A DNA stretch of 64,000 nucleotides from Leptodontidium sp. MPI-SDFR-AT-0119 (GCA_020726505.1 JAHLEZ010000001.1:248001-312000); one strand, 5' to 3'. Counted from the stretch's first letter, positions 1-11,329 are shown. A program made the numbers and translations. The notes: generated by a model not told the origin, from the letters alone.

Positions 1-1
1 T

Positions 2-1795
2 GATTGGAATGAGTTCCATCGCCCGTTCGAGAACAGACTTCGCCTCCTTGATATTCCCACGTACAGCTGGAACAACAAGAATTACTGGCTGCAGTATAAT
101 GGTAACTGGTGTTTGACAAAGGGCAATAGTTTCTACGATACCGAGAAGGAAGCCACCAAAGCAAAGCCTGCACCAAATGCACTCCAGGCAAGCGATATTC
201 GGACCTCGACAGTCCAGAATATCGTTGAGTCAGTGTTCCATGGTTCCGCGGGCACATTGACTATGCAGTCTGATCTGATGCAGCCAGATTTCCTCGCTGC
301 CGCTCATGGGCACAGAATGAACAATTGCGGCGTAGTGACATCTGTAAGCCAGCTCCTCGCATGCCCTTCAATAACAATGCTGACCTGTCATAGTCAATTC
401 ATGCAGATATTGCCTACACCCTTGGTGACTACTTCTACAGAAGATTTTTCCCAAAGACAAAAAATGTCAGCATGAACATTGCCAACCTGGTCGTCACAAA
501 AGGTCTGGTCGTAGCCCAGAATACGACAACACCTCAGTTGATACAAGTAACGGCCTCCACTACCGATATCCAGTCAGGAATAGTCGACTTGAAATGGCAG
601 AACGTGAGTAACGACGGCAACCTTGCAGGCATCTTTGCCACTGCCAATGTTGTCTATGGCGGTGCATTCGAGTGGCTCTCATCTTGGACTCCAATTGCCC
701 ATCTCATTCAGGGCAGGATCGAAGCACTGGAAAACCTCGCATTGCAAGGTAAAGCCAGTCGATTTTCGCGCAACATGGCCTACAACCTCTTTGCAGCCAA
801 CTGTACGTATAAATTTCTGCCGGTTTTTCCAGTGTCCCAACAGTTCTCGGCTTATAAGACACATCTTATGCCTAAGAGTCCTGAATCCTTCTCAGTTCCT
901 TCTTAACGAAAACACCGCTAATTGTATTGAAGTGGTTGACTATGCCGAGAAATACCGTGGGATGCAAACCGTCGTGATGTTTGAATTGGAAGGATTCGCA
1001 GACGTACAGCTCACCACGAAAGAGAGCGGTACCTGGACCATCCCGCCGTACTTCATCGACTCGGTGGCTCACCTCGCTGGCTTCATCATGAACTGCTCCG
1101 ATGCGATGGATACGAAGAACAACTACTGCGTCACACCCGGCTGGGACTCCATGCGATTTGCGAAGCCTCTGGTCCCAGGAGCCAAGTATCGTTCCTATGT
1201 CAAGATGATACCAACAGAGGAAGACCCAACAATATTCTTCGGTGATGTGTATATCATGCAAGACGGCGAAATCATAGGTCTTGTCGGTGGTATTCAGTTT
1301 CGCCGCTATCCAAGGATTTTGCTTAGCCGATTCTTTTCGCCACCAGACATGATGGATGTCTCAGAGTCGAAGCCAAAGACCGCTATTGCTCACGCTCCTG
1401 TATCAGCAACGGCACCGAAAAGCACCCGACCAGAGCCAACTACAGAAGTTGCTCACCAAGGACGTCTGCGTGCAGAGTCTTCAATGCTACCAGATTCTGA
1501 CAACATCTCGTTTCCCGTCTCGTTACCCAACGCCGCACCATATGTCGAATCTGCAGCCGCTTCCGGCAGCACATCCGCGAGAGCACTTATGCTGATTGCT
1601 AATGAGGCCGGCCTAGAGATTGCAGACCTGGAGGACGATGCTGAGTTCTCTAACCTAGGCGTTGATAGCTTGATGTCGCTAGTTATTGCCGAGAAGTTCA
1701 AGACTGAACTGGATGTCAAGGTCGGGGGCAGTCTTTTCTTGGATTACCCGACAATTGGTGACTTGAGGAAATGGATGGAGGAGTATTACAGCTAG
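2..1795 (+). CDS. Non-reducing polyketide synthase, 3' end (PT domain and ACP)
   Basis: This is the C-terminal 537 residues of an iterative non-reducing PKS; the gene begins before the window. Exons are 2-343, 394-802 and 933-1795, with introns of 50 and 130 bp that restore the frame exactly. The first codons encode the AT-PT linker ([15 protein letters not shown]). The product-template domain, which directs cyclisation of the poly-beta-keto chain, follows, with its HG-H motif ([10 protein letters not shown]), [13 protein letters not shown] and the [14 protein letters not shown] block holding the catalytic Asp. After a Ser/Pro-rich linker comes one acyl carrier protein with the phosphopantetheine site GVDSLMSL. 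The protein stops about 40 residues after that serine, so no thioesterase or Claisen cyclase domain is present. TE-less NR-PKSs normally rely on a separate hydrolase such as a metallo-beta-lactamase-type TE; none is visible here, though a dienelactone hydrolase lies 8.6 kb away. The product cannot be inferred. Confidence 0.93.
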
Positions 1796-1979
1796 ACGAT
1801 TTGGAGACAATTAAGGGGGACTAACCTAGATTGAGAAATGTGGCTAGTACGTTTCGTTTGTTAAATGATGATTCGTTTGGTTGAGGTTATTTCTTTTCAG
1901 CGAGCCTTCTTATCGTGGCGTGAGGTACACATCTGCCTTTGGATAGATAGTCCTACATTTTCATGTTATTATATCCAGT

Positions 1980-2900
1980 AGTATCTTCTGTAAACAATCT
2001 GCTCGCGTTGACGATAACGTTGTGATAAATAAGCTTCCGAACGCTTTATTAACCTTAGTGTGTTGTCGGTACATTACGATTGGGATGTTTTAGTCTTATA
2101 ACCTCTTCACGCACGGCATCTCGTAGTTGTTCTACTGAGTCCTCGCGGAGGAGTCGGAATTGTCTGTCCGGGAGTCCGGCGAGACTTGACAAGCGGTGTT
2201 ATATTAAGCCGATTAATAAGAGATATTCTTGTCGTGGAGAAGCGATCTCTTACGTAGTGGGGAGGATCTGGATATCGGCGATACTACCCCCAGGGCGTAA
2301 TAAATGTTAAATATCACCAGTTGTGGGTTAATTTCTAATGTGGTCTGACTAATTAATCACCTGATTTCAATTTTCAATTAGGGAGACCATTATACAGTTA
2401 TTGGACCCCTGTAAGGAGCACTCGCATAGTTGTTATCGTGCCGAGTACTAGAATAGATCGGAATCTATTCTGATATTCGGCTACAAGTAGGTTGTAGTGG
2501 AAGTATTACCGGGGTTTACCCGAACCGCCACAAAGGGGGAGCTCTATAAGCTCGTCTTATCTCGGTAATACTCGATTAACCGGCATACCGAAAATAAGGC
2601 TCTAAGTACTCCTAATCGTTACAATTTATATACAAGTTTATTAGATAAATAATATTAAAGATATTACTACAATTGCTACAATTACAATATAATAAAACGT
2701 AATTAGTAAGATTGAGGTATATACGTAAGATATAAATTTTAAAGTAAATAATAGAGAAAATCCTTACCTTGTTCGTATTTTAAGCCGTAGTAATAAGCCG
2801 GGCACCGCAGATGCTTCCATTTGTTAACGCCCTGTCGCGGGTTTCCTTGCCTGTTGTATTGTTATACTTACGTTTTGAGCATTTTAACGAGTAGACAAGC
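1980..2900. repeat. AT-rich, RIP-like decayed repeat block
   Basis: The stretch after the PKS turns sharply AT-rich, with many TpA steps and few long open frames, most clearly from 2290 to 2770. This is the composition left by repeat-induced point mutation on a transposon. No element ends, target-site duplication or transposase remnant could be recognised. The flanks (1796-1980 and 2900-3520) are more ordinary and hold nothing assignable. Confidence 0.5.
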
Positions 2901-3528
2901 TCGATATAGATAAGGGTTGCTATTGCGAGAGGGTAATAAGGAGAAGCGATAGCGGTGGGTGAAAGCGGGAGGGAGGTGGAGGGAGAGAAGGTGAGGCCTA
3001 GCTGGGTCGAGACTTGATATTGCTAGACACGAAGCACTACTTATGATGAGGGCTGAGAAAATTGAAGGTTACATAGAAACAGCGACCCCGCTTTTGTGGG
3101 TAGTAGTGGTAATGCTAAGGAAGTGTCTTCTATTAGCGTAAACACCTCTGCGCATCCATGCACCAGATGGTATCACACTAATCGGATGATAGTTTAGCAC
3201 CTCGAGCCTTAATGACCACTAATCAGATGTAGAAGCGCTAAGAAACTAACAAGACACAAGCCAAAGAACAGAGCTCGGCCCGTAGAACAATGAAGACCGT
3301 TGTTTGAAGATGGGAATGCTTTTAAGGTGATCGACTGTTTGGGAAAGGAGGGAAGTGCATAGGCGGGGCGAGGACTGGGAGTATTTGGTTACTGTTAAGT
3401 TTTTCGGGAAATCTATATAATATAATAATTCTTGCAATACATTTTATAATCAGCAAATACGGTTCAGAAAGGATTTGACGTGGTCCCGAGATAATAAGGC
3501 ACCTGGCACTACCCACAATCTTCTGGAA

Positions 3529-3741
3529 ATGAAATGCTCACTCAAGGTATTCGGCGGAATTGTCGCACTTCTTGTGTCGACAACATCTGCTAATGTCCTC
3601 AACAACACGGCTTTTGGAACAAACCCACCGATCTTGGCACACTCACTCGGGTGGTGCTTTCTTTTTTTGATTCTAGTCTTGCTTGTTCGGGAAGATTCTA
3701 TGCTCGGGGGGGAGAATCGGGTCAATTCATCGGGATATTAA
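3529..3741 (+). CDS. Possible small secreted or membrane protein (doubtful)
   Basis: This is a 70-codon open frame. Its first 21 residues (MKCSLKVFGGIVALLVSTTS) look like a signal peptide, and a second hydrophobic stretch follows (LGWCFLFLILVLLV). It sits between the RIP-like block and the aldo-keto reductase. No family is recognised and an antisense frame overlaps it, so it may be a chance ORF or the first exon of a broken gene. Confidence 0.2.
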   Translation: MKCSLKVFGGIVALLVSTTSANVLNNTAFGTNPPILAHSLGWCFLFLILVLLVREDSMLGGENRVNSSGY

Positions 3742-3868
3742 GCGGGATAATGGAGGACAGGCTCCAATAGCATCACGAGATTCGTGCTAAATTACTAATC
3801 GGCAATCCAGATCAGCAAGACCAGATTAGAAGGGAATCGTTTGCCAGATAAATTCGTGGAAACCAAAT

Positions 3869-5423
3869 TTGGAACAGCAGGAAAGTAGCCAAGCTTGCGA
3901 GACAGAACTTAATAAGATGAACGGAACGACGAACGACCTCAATGGCGCCAACGCCAAGACAGCACTGAAAATAGTGCTAGGCACCTCAAATCTAGGCAAA
4001 GAAGGCAAGTATTTCTCATTTCCGAAATTGATTCTGGCACATTCACTCCTACTTGAAAGTCATTCTGTCTCGTTTAAAAGATACTCCAAAGCGTTGTATC
4101 TGATCGTCCTCTAGGGAAAGTACAAGTCCGCGTACACGACTCGGAAGAAATTGCCTCCATCCTGAATACGTTCCAAAAATACGGGCACAAGGAAATCGAC
4201 ACTGCCCGCATTTACGGTGGCGGGTCAACAGTATGTATAAAACCCCCCTGCTATCTCAATGTCTTAAGATCTCGGCTCTGAGAAGATGTCTTGAGAGCGA
4301 GGATCTCAAGACAATCGTAAATCTCGAAACATCGCAAAAGAAGTTCTAATCTTCATGAAGGAAGAATGTCTTAGTGAGATGAACTGGCGAGAACGCGGCC
4401 TCATCATAGGCACAAAACTCGTCCCTCTCAAGAAAGGGCCATTCTCGTATTCACACACCAAGGAAGGCGTCAACTCTGGCCTCACAGAGAGTCTGAAAGC
4501 ACTACAGACCGAAGAGGTTGATCTCTGGTCTCTCCACCTGCCAGATCATAATACACCGTATGAGGAGACCTTGAAGGCCGTCAATGAGCTCTACAACGCG
4601 GGGCGCTTCAAGCGATTTGGAATCAGCTGCTATACCGCGGCGGAAGTGGCTCAGATTTGCGGGCTCTGTGAGCGGAACGGATGGAAGAAACCGGATGTTT
4701 ACTCTGGATTATACAATGTAAGCCCAGCTTCTCGGAGAATTATTCCCAATTTGCAAACCGTTTCGGGAATATTTCCACGAATTCCATGTCTGGCTGCCTC
4801 ACCCTCTTCAAACATTGCTTCCTCGTAACGTCCAAGTATAGCAACTGACTTTGAGTTTCCTGATTGCAGGCAGTACAAAGAAATGTCGAGCCGGAGCTGT
4901 TTCCGTGTCTACGACATTATAACATTGCTTTCTACATGTTTCGTGTGAGTCTGAGATGAAGATAAGAGGTCTATCTAGGGTCTTGTTCTCGTCCCTATTC
5001 TAGCATCTGCTGATTCCTCTCCCAACTCAGCCCCTCCAAAAGGGACTACTTACAGACAAAGCCCAGCGCGGCATCACTTCACATGGCCCAGTCGATGCCA
5101 AAGTCAAAGCGGACCCCAATTCGAAGCCAGACACACGCCGACAAGATTCGAACGAAGTAGAGTTCAATGCTTTGGATGTTATCAGGTCCGTAGCCCAGAA
5201 ATTGGGGATTACTACTGCTGAGGCTGCCCTGAGATGGGCAAGTCACCACAGCTTGCTTAGAAGCGAATGCGGCGATGCTATAATGATCGGGGCTAGCAGC
5301 GCAGGCCAGCTTGAGCAGAGTCTGGAGAGTTTGGAGAAAGGTCCGTTGCCGGATGAGATGGTGAAGGCATTTGATGATGGTTGGGCTCTTGTCAAGCCGA
5401 GCGCCACGCCTTATTTCCTCTGA
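3869..5423 (+). CDS. Aldo-keto reductase, AKR7 (aflatoxin-aldehyde reductase) type
   Basis: Predicted NADPH-dependent cytosolic reductase of aldehydes or ketones, 358 residues. Exons are 3869-4004, 4115-4230, 4361-4717, 4870-4944 and 5031-5423, summing to a whole frame. Family marks are LKIVLGT at the start of the barrel, the catalytic Asp and Tyr in EIDTARIYGGG, the Lys in IIGTKL, the His in WSLHLPDH, the SGLYN / VEPELFPCLRHYNIAFYMF block, and a C-terminal IGASSAGQLEQSLE cofactor-binding segment. The first intron needs a GC donor (GAAG|GCAAGT) to give the family-typical spacing GKEGKVQVRVHDSEE. The alternative GT donor at 4009 adds residues that do not fit the family. A second in-frame ATG lies at 3917. 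Next to a PKS it could be a tailoring enzyme, but a general detoxification role is equally possible. Confidence 0.9.
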
Positions 5424-5860
5424 TCAGAGTGCTGGTCTCGTGCTGCAACTGTGTATTTCAATGCAGCATAAGAAAGAAATAGCCAGTACCCTAGATGTTG
5501 CGGCTCTAGTACAATACCGATAGCAAGAACTTGTTCTGGTGGCAATTTGCTCCAAGAGTGGGATTGAGCGTCGATGGTGGGGACCCCGATGTACGGAACG
5601 GGCTTCGAAATCCGGCCTCATTTCTCTTGTTCAGCCTCTTTCAAAGCTATCAAGATATCGCGTTGAAGACTTCAAGTTAATTTGCACTTTTTGAAATATC
5701 TTTGAGTATCATCGATACACTTCATCTTGTCGCAAAGCCCAGAATTGTGGTTGAAAAGTTCCTCTGCCCCGAAACTACCCACGTACAGTAGTACCCCCGC
5801 ACCTCCCGCTCCGACGGCTGGACACGTGAAAAAGTCATACATATCTTTGCGTCAAATAGG
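5424..5860. other. Intergenic, promoter of the MOSC gene
   Basis: This 437 bp lies between two genes on the same strand. No gene-like frame or recognisable element was seen. Confidence 0.4.
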
Positions 5861-7289
5861 TTGTCTAAAGAAACAATAACTGATCCAGATTCAAGTTTAA
5901 CTTCATCAAAATTTGAGACTTTGACAATGGCTTATCTCTGGGCTGGCGTCGGCATCGTCTTTTGCCTGATATTATATCTCGGCCTCACGGGATCCAAGAA
6001 TACAGGACCATCTTCAAGAAAAGCTCAACAAGCAAAGGCTATGAAAGAGGCTTTCAAGTCTATGGATAAGCAAAGCGGATCAGCCAAGAATTTTACAGTT
6101 AACACGGTATGAATCCCTCACAGAACAAGTCTCAAACAAATCTGACGATCATGGTAGAGCTCAGATACAATGAAGATCAGTCAGGTGAGCTGCATCTAGA
6201 AGGATTAAGAACATTACTTATTGTAGAAAGCTCTGGATATATCCCATCAAATCAATCAGAGGATGTCAAGTCACAAACGCCATGTTGACCCAGGAAGGGT
6301 TCTACCTGGATCGTCGCTTCATGCTCCTCAAAGACCACGAAGAAACACCCCAAAAGCTCGAGAACATGCACATTACAAAGTTCCCCAGCATGTGTCTTTT
6401 CCACCCGTCTATCAAGGATAACAACACTTTGGTCGTCACCTACCGCCCTCCTGGATCTAAGTCTGAAACTAAGGCGGATAGTCTAGAAATCCCGTTCGAG
6501 CCAGAAAGTCTCGATAATCTAGAGAGGGTGCTTGTCATCATGCACTCCAGCCCAACCACTGGCTACAACATGGGAGAGAAATACAACGCCTGGCTCTCGG
6601 AACGCTTCGGGTTCAAAGTCGTTCTCGCATACTGGGGCGGCAATCCTCGTCCTGTCTTAGGAAACCTCCCAGGAAAGCCAACAAACCAGGGCCCAAAATC
6701 CCAGAACACGATCACGAAAGTGTTGAGCTCGATCCCAGTCATCGGCTCAATGCTAGAACAAGATGGTGGAGTTATTGCTTTCAACGACTGTGCTCCATAT
6801 CTTGTCATCAACGAATCTTCCGTGGCGGATGTGAGCACTCGCCTCCCATCGGACGTCGAGATGGACCTCACGAAATTCCGCGCAAACGTCGTCGTCAGCG
6901 GTTCATCGAAAGCGTATTCTGAGGACTTCTGGGGCGAGTTGACGTTCGGTGAGGAAGGTTCAAAGATCATCCTAACGGGCAATTGTGGGAGGTGCAAGAG
7001 TCTGAATGTGGATTATCATACTGGGGAGAGTGGGACAGGGAGGGATGGAGAGGTGTTGAAGTTGCTGCAGAAAGATAGGAGAGTTGACCCGGGGATGAAG
7101 TATAGTCCTATCTTTGGACGGTATGGGTTCGTTGCAAAGGGGAATGAGGGAGGTGTTTTGAGGGTTGGGGATGAGGTTGTGGTTAGTAGGAAGAATGAGG
7201 AGAGGACGAGGTTTTGTGAGTTTTCCTTTGATGTTTGTTTGCCTATCAACTAACAAATGTATATAGACTGGCCAGGGCTTTCTACTTGA
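5861..7289 (+). CDS. Membrane-anchored MOSC-domain protein, mARC-like
   Basis: Predicted molybdenum-cofactor protein related to the mitochondrial amidoxime-reducing component, 426 residues. Exons are 5861-6106, 6158-6184 (nine codons), 6231-7215 and 7267-7289. The small last exon supplies the C-terminal WPGLST typical of fungal homologues. A single hydrophobic helix near residues 23-43 (AYLWAGVGIVFCLILYLGL) would anchor the protein in a membrane. The MOSC N-terminal beta-barrel begins at LWIYPIKSIRGCQV, followed by GFYLDRRFMLL. The MOSC core carries NCGRCKSLNVDYHTGE near residue 340, whose cysteine is the expected Mo ligand. The family reduces N-hydroxylated compounds together with cytochrome b5 and its reductase; substrate here is unknown. 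Translation could also start at 5927. Confidence 0.88.
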
Positions 7290-7860
7290 TTTACATCTGA
7301 GTCCGATTGTAAATTTTCTATTCCTTGTTTGTTTTCTCTTCTGCTCTCTTGGTTTGCTCGCTTAATGTTCGCCTTTTCCCAACAACCTCAATACTTTGGA
7401 TATAACACCACTTTCAGACTGCTCTCTTCTACACTGGACATCATGTCAACTATTCTCTTGTGTCTTGATCTATATAGTACCAATCTTGTCGAGGTGACTT
7501 TGAAGTCGACGCGAGGATTTAATTCCGCTCTCATCTTCACGCTACCCCGCAACCGGGAAGACCCCGCACCCCACTCCAAATCCATCGGGTGTTTTCCTAA
7601 CTTCACTCTCGCCATACGCCAGAACCTCCTTGTCAAATCACCACGGCAGTTTCGCCCCAATGGCTGGCAACGGCATTATGTCGCCCAGTGGTTACACAAC
7701 TCCTCTCATTGACATTCCGCTGTGGCCAGCATGATCGATCGTGTCCCAGGCCGTACAACGAAGCCCAGGTCAACATCCTAAGGCTGGTTGGTATATATCA
7801 CCATGCCTCCCAATTTCCACACCAGGAAGCATAGCACAAACTTGCTGTCAAGATAACATA
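7290..7860. other. Intergenic between MOSC and GST-zeta genes
   Basis: It holds opposed open frames of 127 and 90 codons, neither with family features. They were judged to be chance ORFs in UTR and promoter sequence. Confidence 0.4.
7792..7797 (+). promoter_or_regulatory. Probable TATA box of the GST-zeta gene
   Basis: TATATA lies 64 bp before the chosen ATG at 7861, a usual spacing for a fungal TATA element. This also favours that start over the upstream in-frame codons. Confidence 0.35.
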
Positions 7861-8544
7861 ATGCCTCATCCAAAGCTCCTTCTACACTCCTACTTCCGTT
7901 CCTCCTGCAGCGCCCGCGTCCGCACCGCAGCACATCTAAAAGGCATCCCCCTCGAATACAGCTACGTCCACCTCCTCAACTCCCAGCAGTCCTCTCCCTC
8001 TTATACCTCTCTCAACCCAAGCGCCAGCGTACCGACCCTGTCATTCACTACCTTCTCCGGCGAAACAGTCATAATCAGACAATCGATCGCAATCCTCGAG
8101 TTCTTGGAAGAGTACTTCCCCGAGACACCACGCCTCCTTCCACCTCCAGACAATATAATCGGCAGAGCTCGTGTCAGAGAACTGGTGAACATCATTGCGA
8201 ACGATACACAACCGCCCACCAATCTGCGAATACTGCGGAAAGTCAAGAGTCTAGGCGGGGAAACGGCGCCGGCGGAATGGGCGAAGGAGTTTATGGGTAA
8301 GGGACTAGAGGCGTATGATAAAGTCGCGGAGGGGTATGCGGGGAGATATAGCGTGGGTGATGAGGTGACGCTGGCGGATGTGTGTCTTGCGCCTGCGGTG
8401 GAGGGAGCTTTGAGATATGGGGTTGATGTTGAGAGGTTGGGGACTGTGTGGAGGGTTTATAATGAGATCAGGGGGTTGGAGGCGTTCAAGAAGGGGGATT
8501 GGAGACATCAGGATGATACGCCAGAGGAGCTGAGAGACGAGTAA
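7861..8544 (+). CDS. Zeta-class glutathione transferase / maleylacetoacetate isomerase
   Basis: Single-exon gene, 227 residues, a normal length for the family. The N-terminal thioredoxin fold has the zeta-class active-site motif SSCSARVR (residues 14-21). The glutathione-binding segment VPTLSF is followed by IRQSIAILEFLEE. The C-terminal helical domain holds the GDEVTLADVCLAPAVEGAL block. Zeta GSTs isomerise maleylacetoacetate to fumarylacetoacetate in tyrosine, homogentisate and gentisate breakdown, and some act in secondary metabolism. No homogentisate dioxygenase or fumarylacetoacetase lies nearby, so the in vivo substrate is open. The gene converges with the dioxygenase gene, with 152 bp between the stop codons. 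Confidence 0.9.
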   Translation: MPHPKLLLHSYFRSSCSARVRTAAHLKGIPLEYSYVHLLNSQQSSPSYTSLNPSASVPTLSFTTFSGETVIIRQSIAILEFLEEYFPETPRLLPPPDNIIGRARVRELVNIIANDTQPPTNLRILRKVKSLGGETAPAEWAKEFMGKGLEAYDKVAEGYAGRYSVGDEVTLADVCLAPAVEGALRYGVDVERLGTVWRVYNEIRGLEAFKKGDWRHQDDTPEELRDE

Positions 8545-8696
8545 ATGTGTTTTGGGTAGCAGGGTGATACTGTGGTTCTGAAGTATTTGACATACCGTTG
8601 AGAGGAAAGGAAAGTTGGGTTTATTCATGGGAATCCTACCAATATTCACACCTCCCGCTTATGAAGGAAGCACCCCTCATTCCCCATTCCCTTAAC

Positions 8697-9866
8697 TCAA
8701 GAAGTCATAGCAAACCCCTGCTTAACCTCCCCTCTATCATTCAACCCCCAAGCAGTAGAACTCCCATCATGCACCGTAGTCCTCCTCATATCCCTCTTAA
8801 ACCTCCCTTCAAAACTCCCTCCACTCGCCCTATGCATCACACACGTATTATCCCAAACCACTAAATCCCCCTCCTGCTCCCAATGCACCTCACACACCAA
8901 CTCCTCCCTCGTCGCCCAACCAATCAACCCCTCTAAAAGATCCTCGCTCTTCTCCTCATTCACGCACTCAATATGATGCGCATGTCTCGCAATATAGAGA
9001 TTCTTCCTTCCACTCGGTTCATGTGTCTGTAAGATCTTGTGAAGGGTCATTTTGTGTGCTAGGGGATCTAGATCGGAGAAGTAAATCGGGGAACCGAGTT
9101 TGCGGGAGTGGAAGAGGGAGTGTGCTGCGATGTAGTCGTTTGTTTCGAGGTCGGTTTTTAAGGGCGAGGGGAGTGTATCGTAGGCTGTTCGGGTGTCTGC
9201 GAAGAAAGTTGAGCCGCCAGTGCCTGGTGGTGGGATGCTGTGTGCTAGGAGGAGGGAGTAGGATGCTCGCCGGGGGTTGAAAGAGGAGTCGACGTGCCAG
9301 AGACCATTGCCCTATTCATTACAATATATCAACTACTTCTCTCCTAAACTTTTCATATTCAAACATTCCAAAAGCAGCTTGTTGGGAATGCTTTGCTGGG
9401 GAATCAGATGAGATATGAGTAGGTATAAGACGTACCTTATTATAATGTGCTCTTTGACTATCAATACCAATAACCTCTCCTTTATCATCCGTATTCCCGG
9501 CATCGAAAAGCTCGAGGTACGGAAACTTTGCTTTCCTTCCCCCGGTCAAATAAGGTTTGATATCGTCTAACTCGCCAAAGAGACGAGAGAACTCTACATG
9601 CCGAGTGTCGTCTAGACCTGTGGCTCGGAAGACGCAGACTCCATACTGGGAAATTGTTAGCAAATATCAATAAGCTTTGAAGCAATGCAGCTGGAAAGAT
9701 GTGGGAATGCGGATGCTACCTTTGCCAACGCAGCACGAATCTCAGAAAAGACTTCTGGCTCGATAGTTTTTGAGAAGTCTACCCCTTGGATCTCGGCTAC
9801 GAAGGTAGGGTGGAGTTCTTTGATTGTGATGTGGTTGAAAGTGGGCTGTGTGAGAAGACCAGGCAT
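8697..9866 (-). CDS. TauD/TfdA-type Fe(II)/2-oxoglutarate dioxygenase
   Basis: Predicted non-haem iron dioxygenase, 323 residues, with exons 9866-9720, 9645-9436 and 9311-8697 on the minus strand, all joined in phase 0. The N-terminus (HPTFVAEIQGVDFSKTI) is typical of TfdA-like enzymes. The metal ligands are visible: His125 and Asp127 in GLWHVDSSF and the distal His279 in WDNTCVMHRA; FKRDMRRTT carries the arginine expected to hold 2-oxoglutarate. The family hydroxylates small acids such as taurine, sulfonates, alkyl sulfates or phenoxyacetates. The sequence resembles the 2,4-D dioxygenase branch more than taurine dioxygenase, but this subfamily assignment is only by eye. It converges with the GST gene. 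Confidence 0.92.
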
Positions 9867-10375
9867 TTTGTTTCTTTTTTCTTTTTTTTCAGCGGATCAA
9901 AGTATAGTTTTACTTTCCGTTCATTTCAGCTATTCTTGAGAATGAGACATGTATTTGAGAGTGATGGGGTGTTCTTTAGTTATTACAATTGGTCCTTGTT
10001 GATCTCGGGGAGAGGCCCCACAAGGAGCGGGGAGGAATATGAGGGGTTCTGGGGAAGATCAACCACGGATTTTGACAACCGCTGTCAAGATTCGGGATCA
10101 TAAGCACTTCCATTTATGAGATATGGTGAAGCATCCACCTTGATACGAATGACAAGCATCTTGTCGTAAAAATACAACGATACTTGAAAAATACCCAAGT
10201 CATGCTAATGCCCCAATCATGACGAAGCAGTAGGAATACTGAATCCTAAGTCAGCAATGGCAACATTGTGCCGAGTGTCGTAAGAAAGGCGTAGCCTTGC
10301 GCTGATAACAGAACATATAAGTAACAGAACCTTCCGTCTGTCTAATTTTACCATCGCAAGGTAAATACTGGAATC
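9867..10375. other. Divergent promoter between dioxygenase and hydrolase genes
   Basis: This 509 bp is shared by two divergently transcribed genes and may co-regulate them. CATATAA at 10314-10320 is a plausible TATA element 56 bp before the hydrolase ATG. No gene is visible. Confidence 0.4.
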
Positions 10376-11329
10376 ATGACTGAAACTCCGCATCCTTGCT
10401 GCGATCCATCCTCACCAAGCCCCCTCTGGGAAGGAGATCCAAGAGGGGAAATCATCAGCATCGACGGAGTTGAGACCTACATATCTCATGGTGTTCAGCC
10501 AAGTCCAACTTCAGAGAATGCCAAACTGGGGACATCAAAAGAAACAATCAAGGACCCAAGAAGAGTCATCCTCTTCCTAACTGAAGGCCACGGGATATAC
10601 CTGCCCAACGCCCAGCTCCTAGCAGACTCCTTCGCCGCGCATCTCAACTGCGATGTTTTGATGCCAGACCAATTCGCTGGGCAAAGTCGACTCCCAAAAG
10701 GTATCTCGCCAAGCTATCCACGAGGAGCAAAAGTTCCATGGACGGATGATACAAGTGATCCAAATTACGAACACCGAGGCATGCCTGTGCCTTCGAAGGT
10801 TGATACAGAGAATTCAGATGCGTTTCCGTTCCTGAAACCTCCGTGGTGGATAGAAGAAGGACCCGGGGCATTCGAAGAATGGAAGATGCGGCATGAACCT
10901 CCTGTTACTGATCCGATTCTCGCCCGTGTCATCACCTACATCCATGTCACATACGGGGACGATGTGAAGATTGGAGGAGTTGGGTATTGTTTTGGAGGGA
11001 GATATATCATGCGCTTGATGGGTTCTGGAATCATCGATGTGGGTATCGTCAATCATCCATCATTCTTCACTATGGAGGAGATTTCGAAGCTGGGCAAGGG
11101 GAAGAAACTCGCAATGTATGCTGCGGAGAAAGATGATATTCTGCCGCCGGAGAAACGAAGACAGACTGAAGATGTGTTGACCTCGGTTGGGGCTACGTGG
11201 ATGAGTACTGTGTTCAGTGGAACGGAGCACGGCTTCAGTGTTCGTGGGGATTTGAGTATCAAGGAGGTGAGGATGGCGAAGGAGGGAGCTTTTAAAGGAG
11301 CTGTGGAATGGTTTGACGTGTGGCTGTAG
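10376..11329 (+). CDS. Dienelactone hydrolase family protein
   Basis: Single-exon alpha/beta hydrolase, 317 residues. The nucleophile elbow is a cysteine (GVGYCFGG, Cys near residue 205), as in dienelactone hydrolases. The acid is in AAEKDDILPPE and the catalytic histidine is in SGTEHGFSVRGD. The N-terminal TETPHPCCDPSSPSPLWEGDP is usual for fungal members. Bacterial relatives open dienelactone in chlorocatechol degradation; fungal members are largely uncharacterised cytosolic hydrolases. Head-to-head placement with a TfdA-like dioxygenase suggests a shared role in breaking down an aromatic or lactone compound. A trans-acting release step for the TE-less PKS is a more remote possibility. Confidence 0.92.
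   Translation: MTETPHPCCDPSSPSPLWEGDPRGEIISIDGVETYISHGVQPSPTSENAKLGTSKETIKDPRRVILFLTEGHGIYLPNAQLLADSFAAHLNCDVLMPDQFAGQSRLPKGISPSYPRGAKVPWTDDTSDPNYEHRGMPVPSKVDTENSDAFPFLKPPWWIEEGPGAFEEWKMRHEPPVTDPILARVITYIHVTYGDDVKIGGVGYCFGGRYIMRLMGSGIIDVGIVNHPSFFTMEEISKLGKGKKLAMYAAEKDDILPPEKRRQTEDVLTSVGATWMSTVFSGTEHGFSVRGDLSIKEVRMAKEGAFKGAVEWFDVWL

Noticed and set aside
7329..7712. 127-codon plus-strand frame starting with a hydrophobic segment
   Set aside because: It overlaps a 90-codon antisense frame, lies between the MOSC stop and the GST TATA element, and has no family features.
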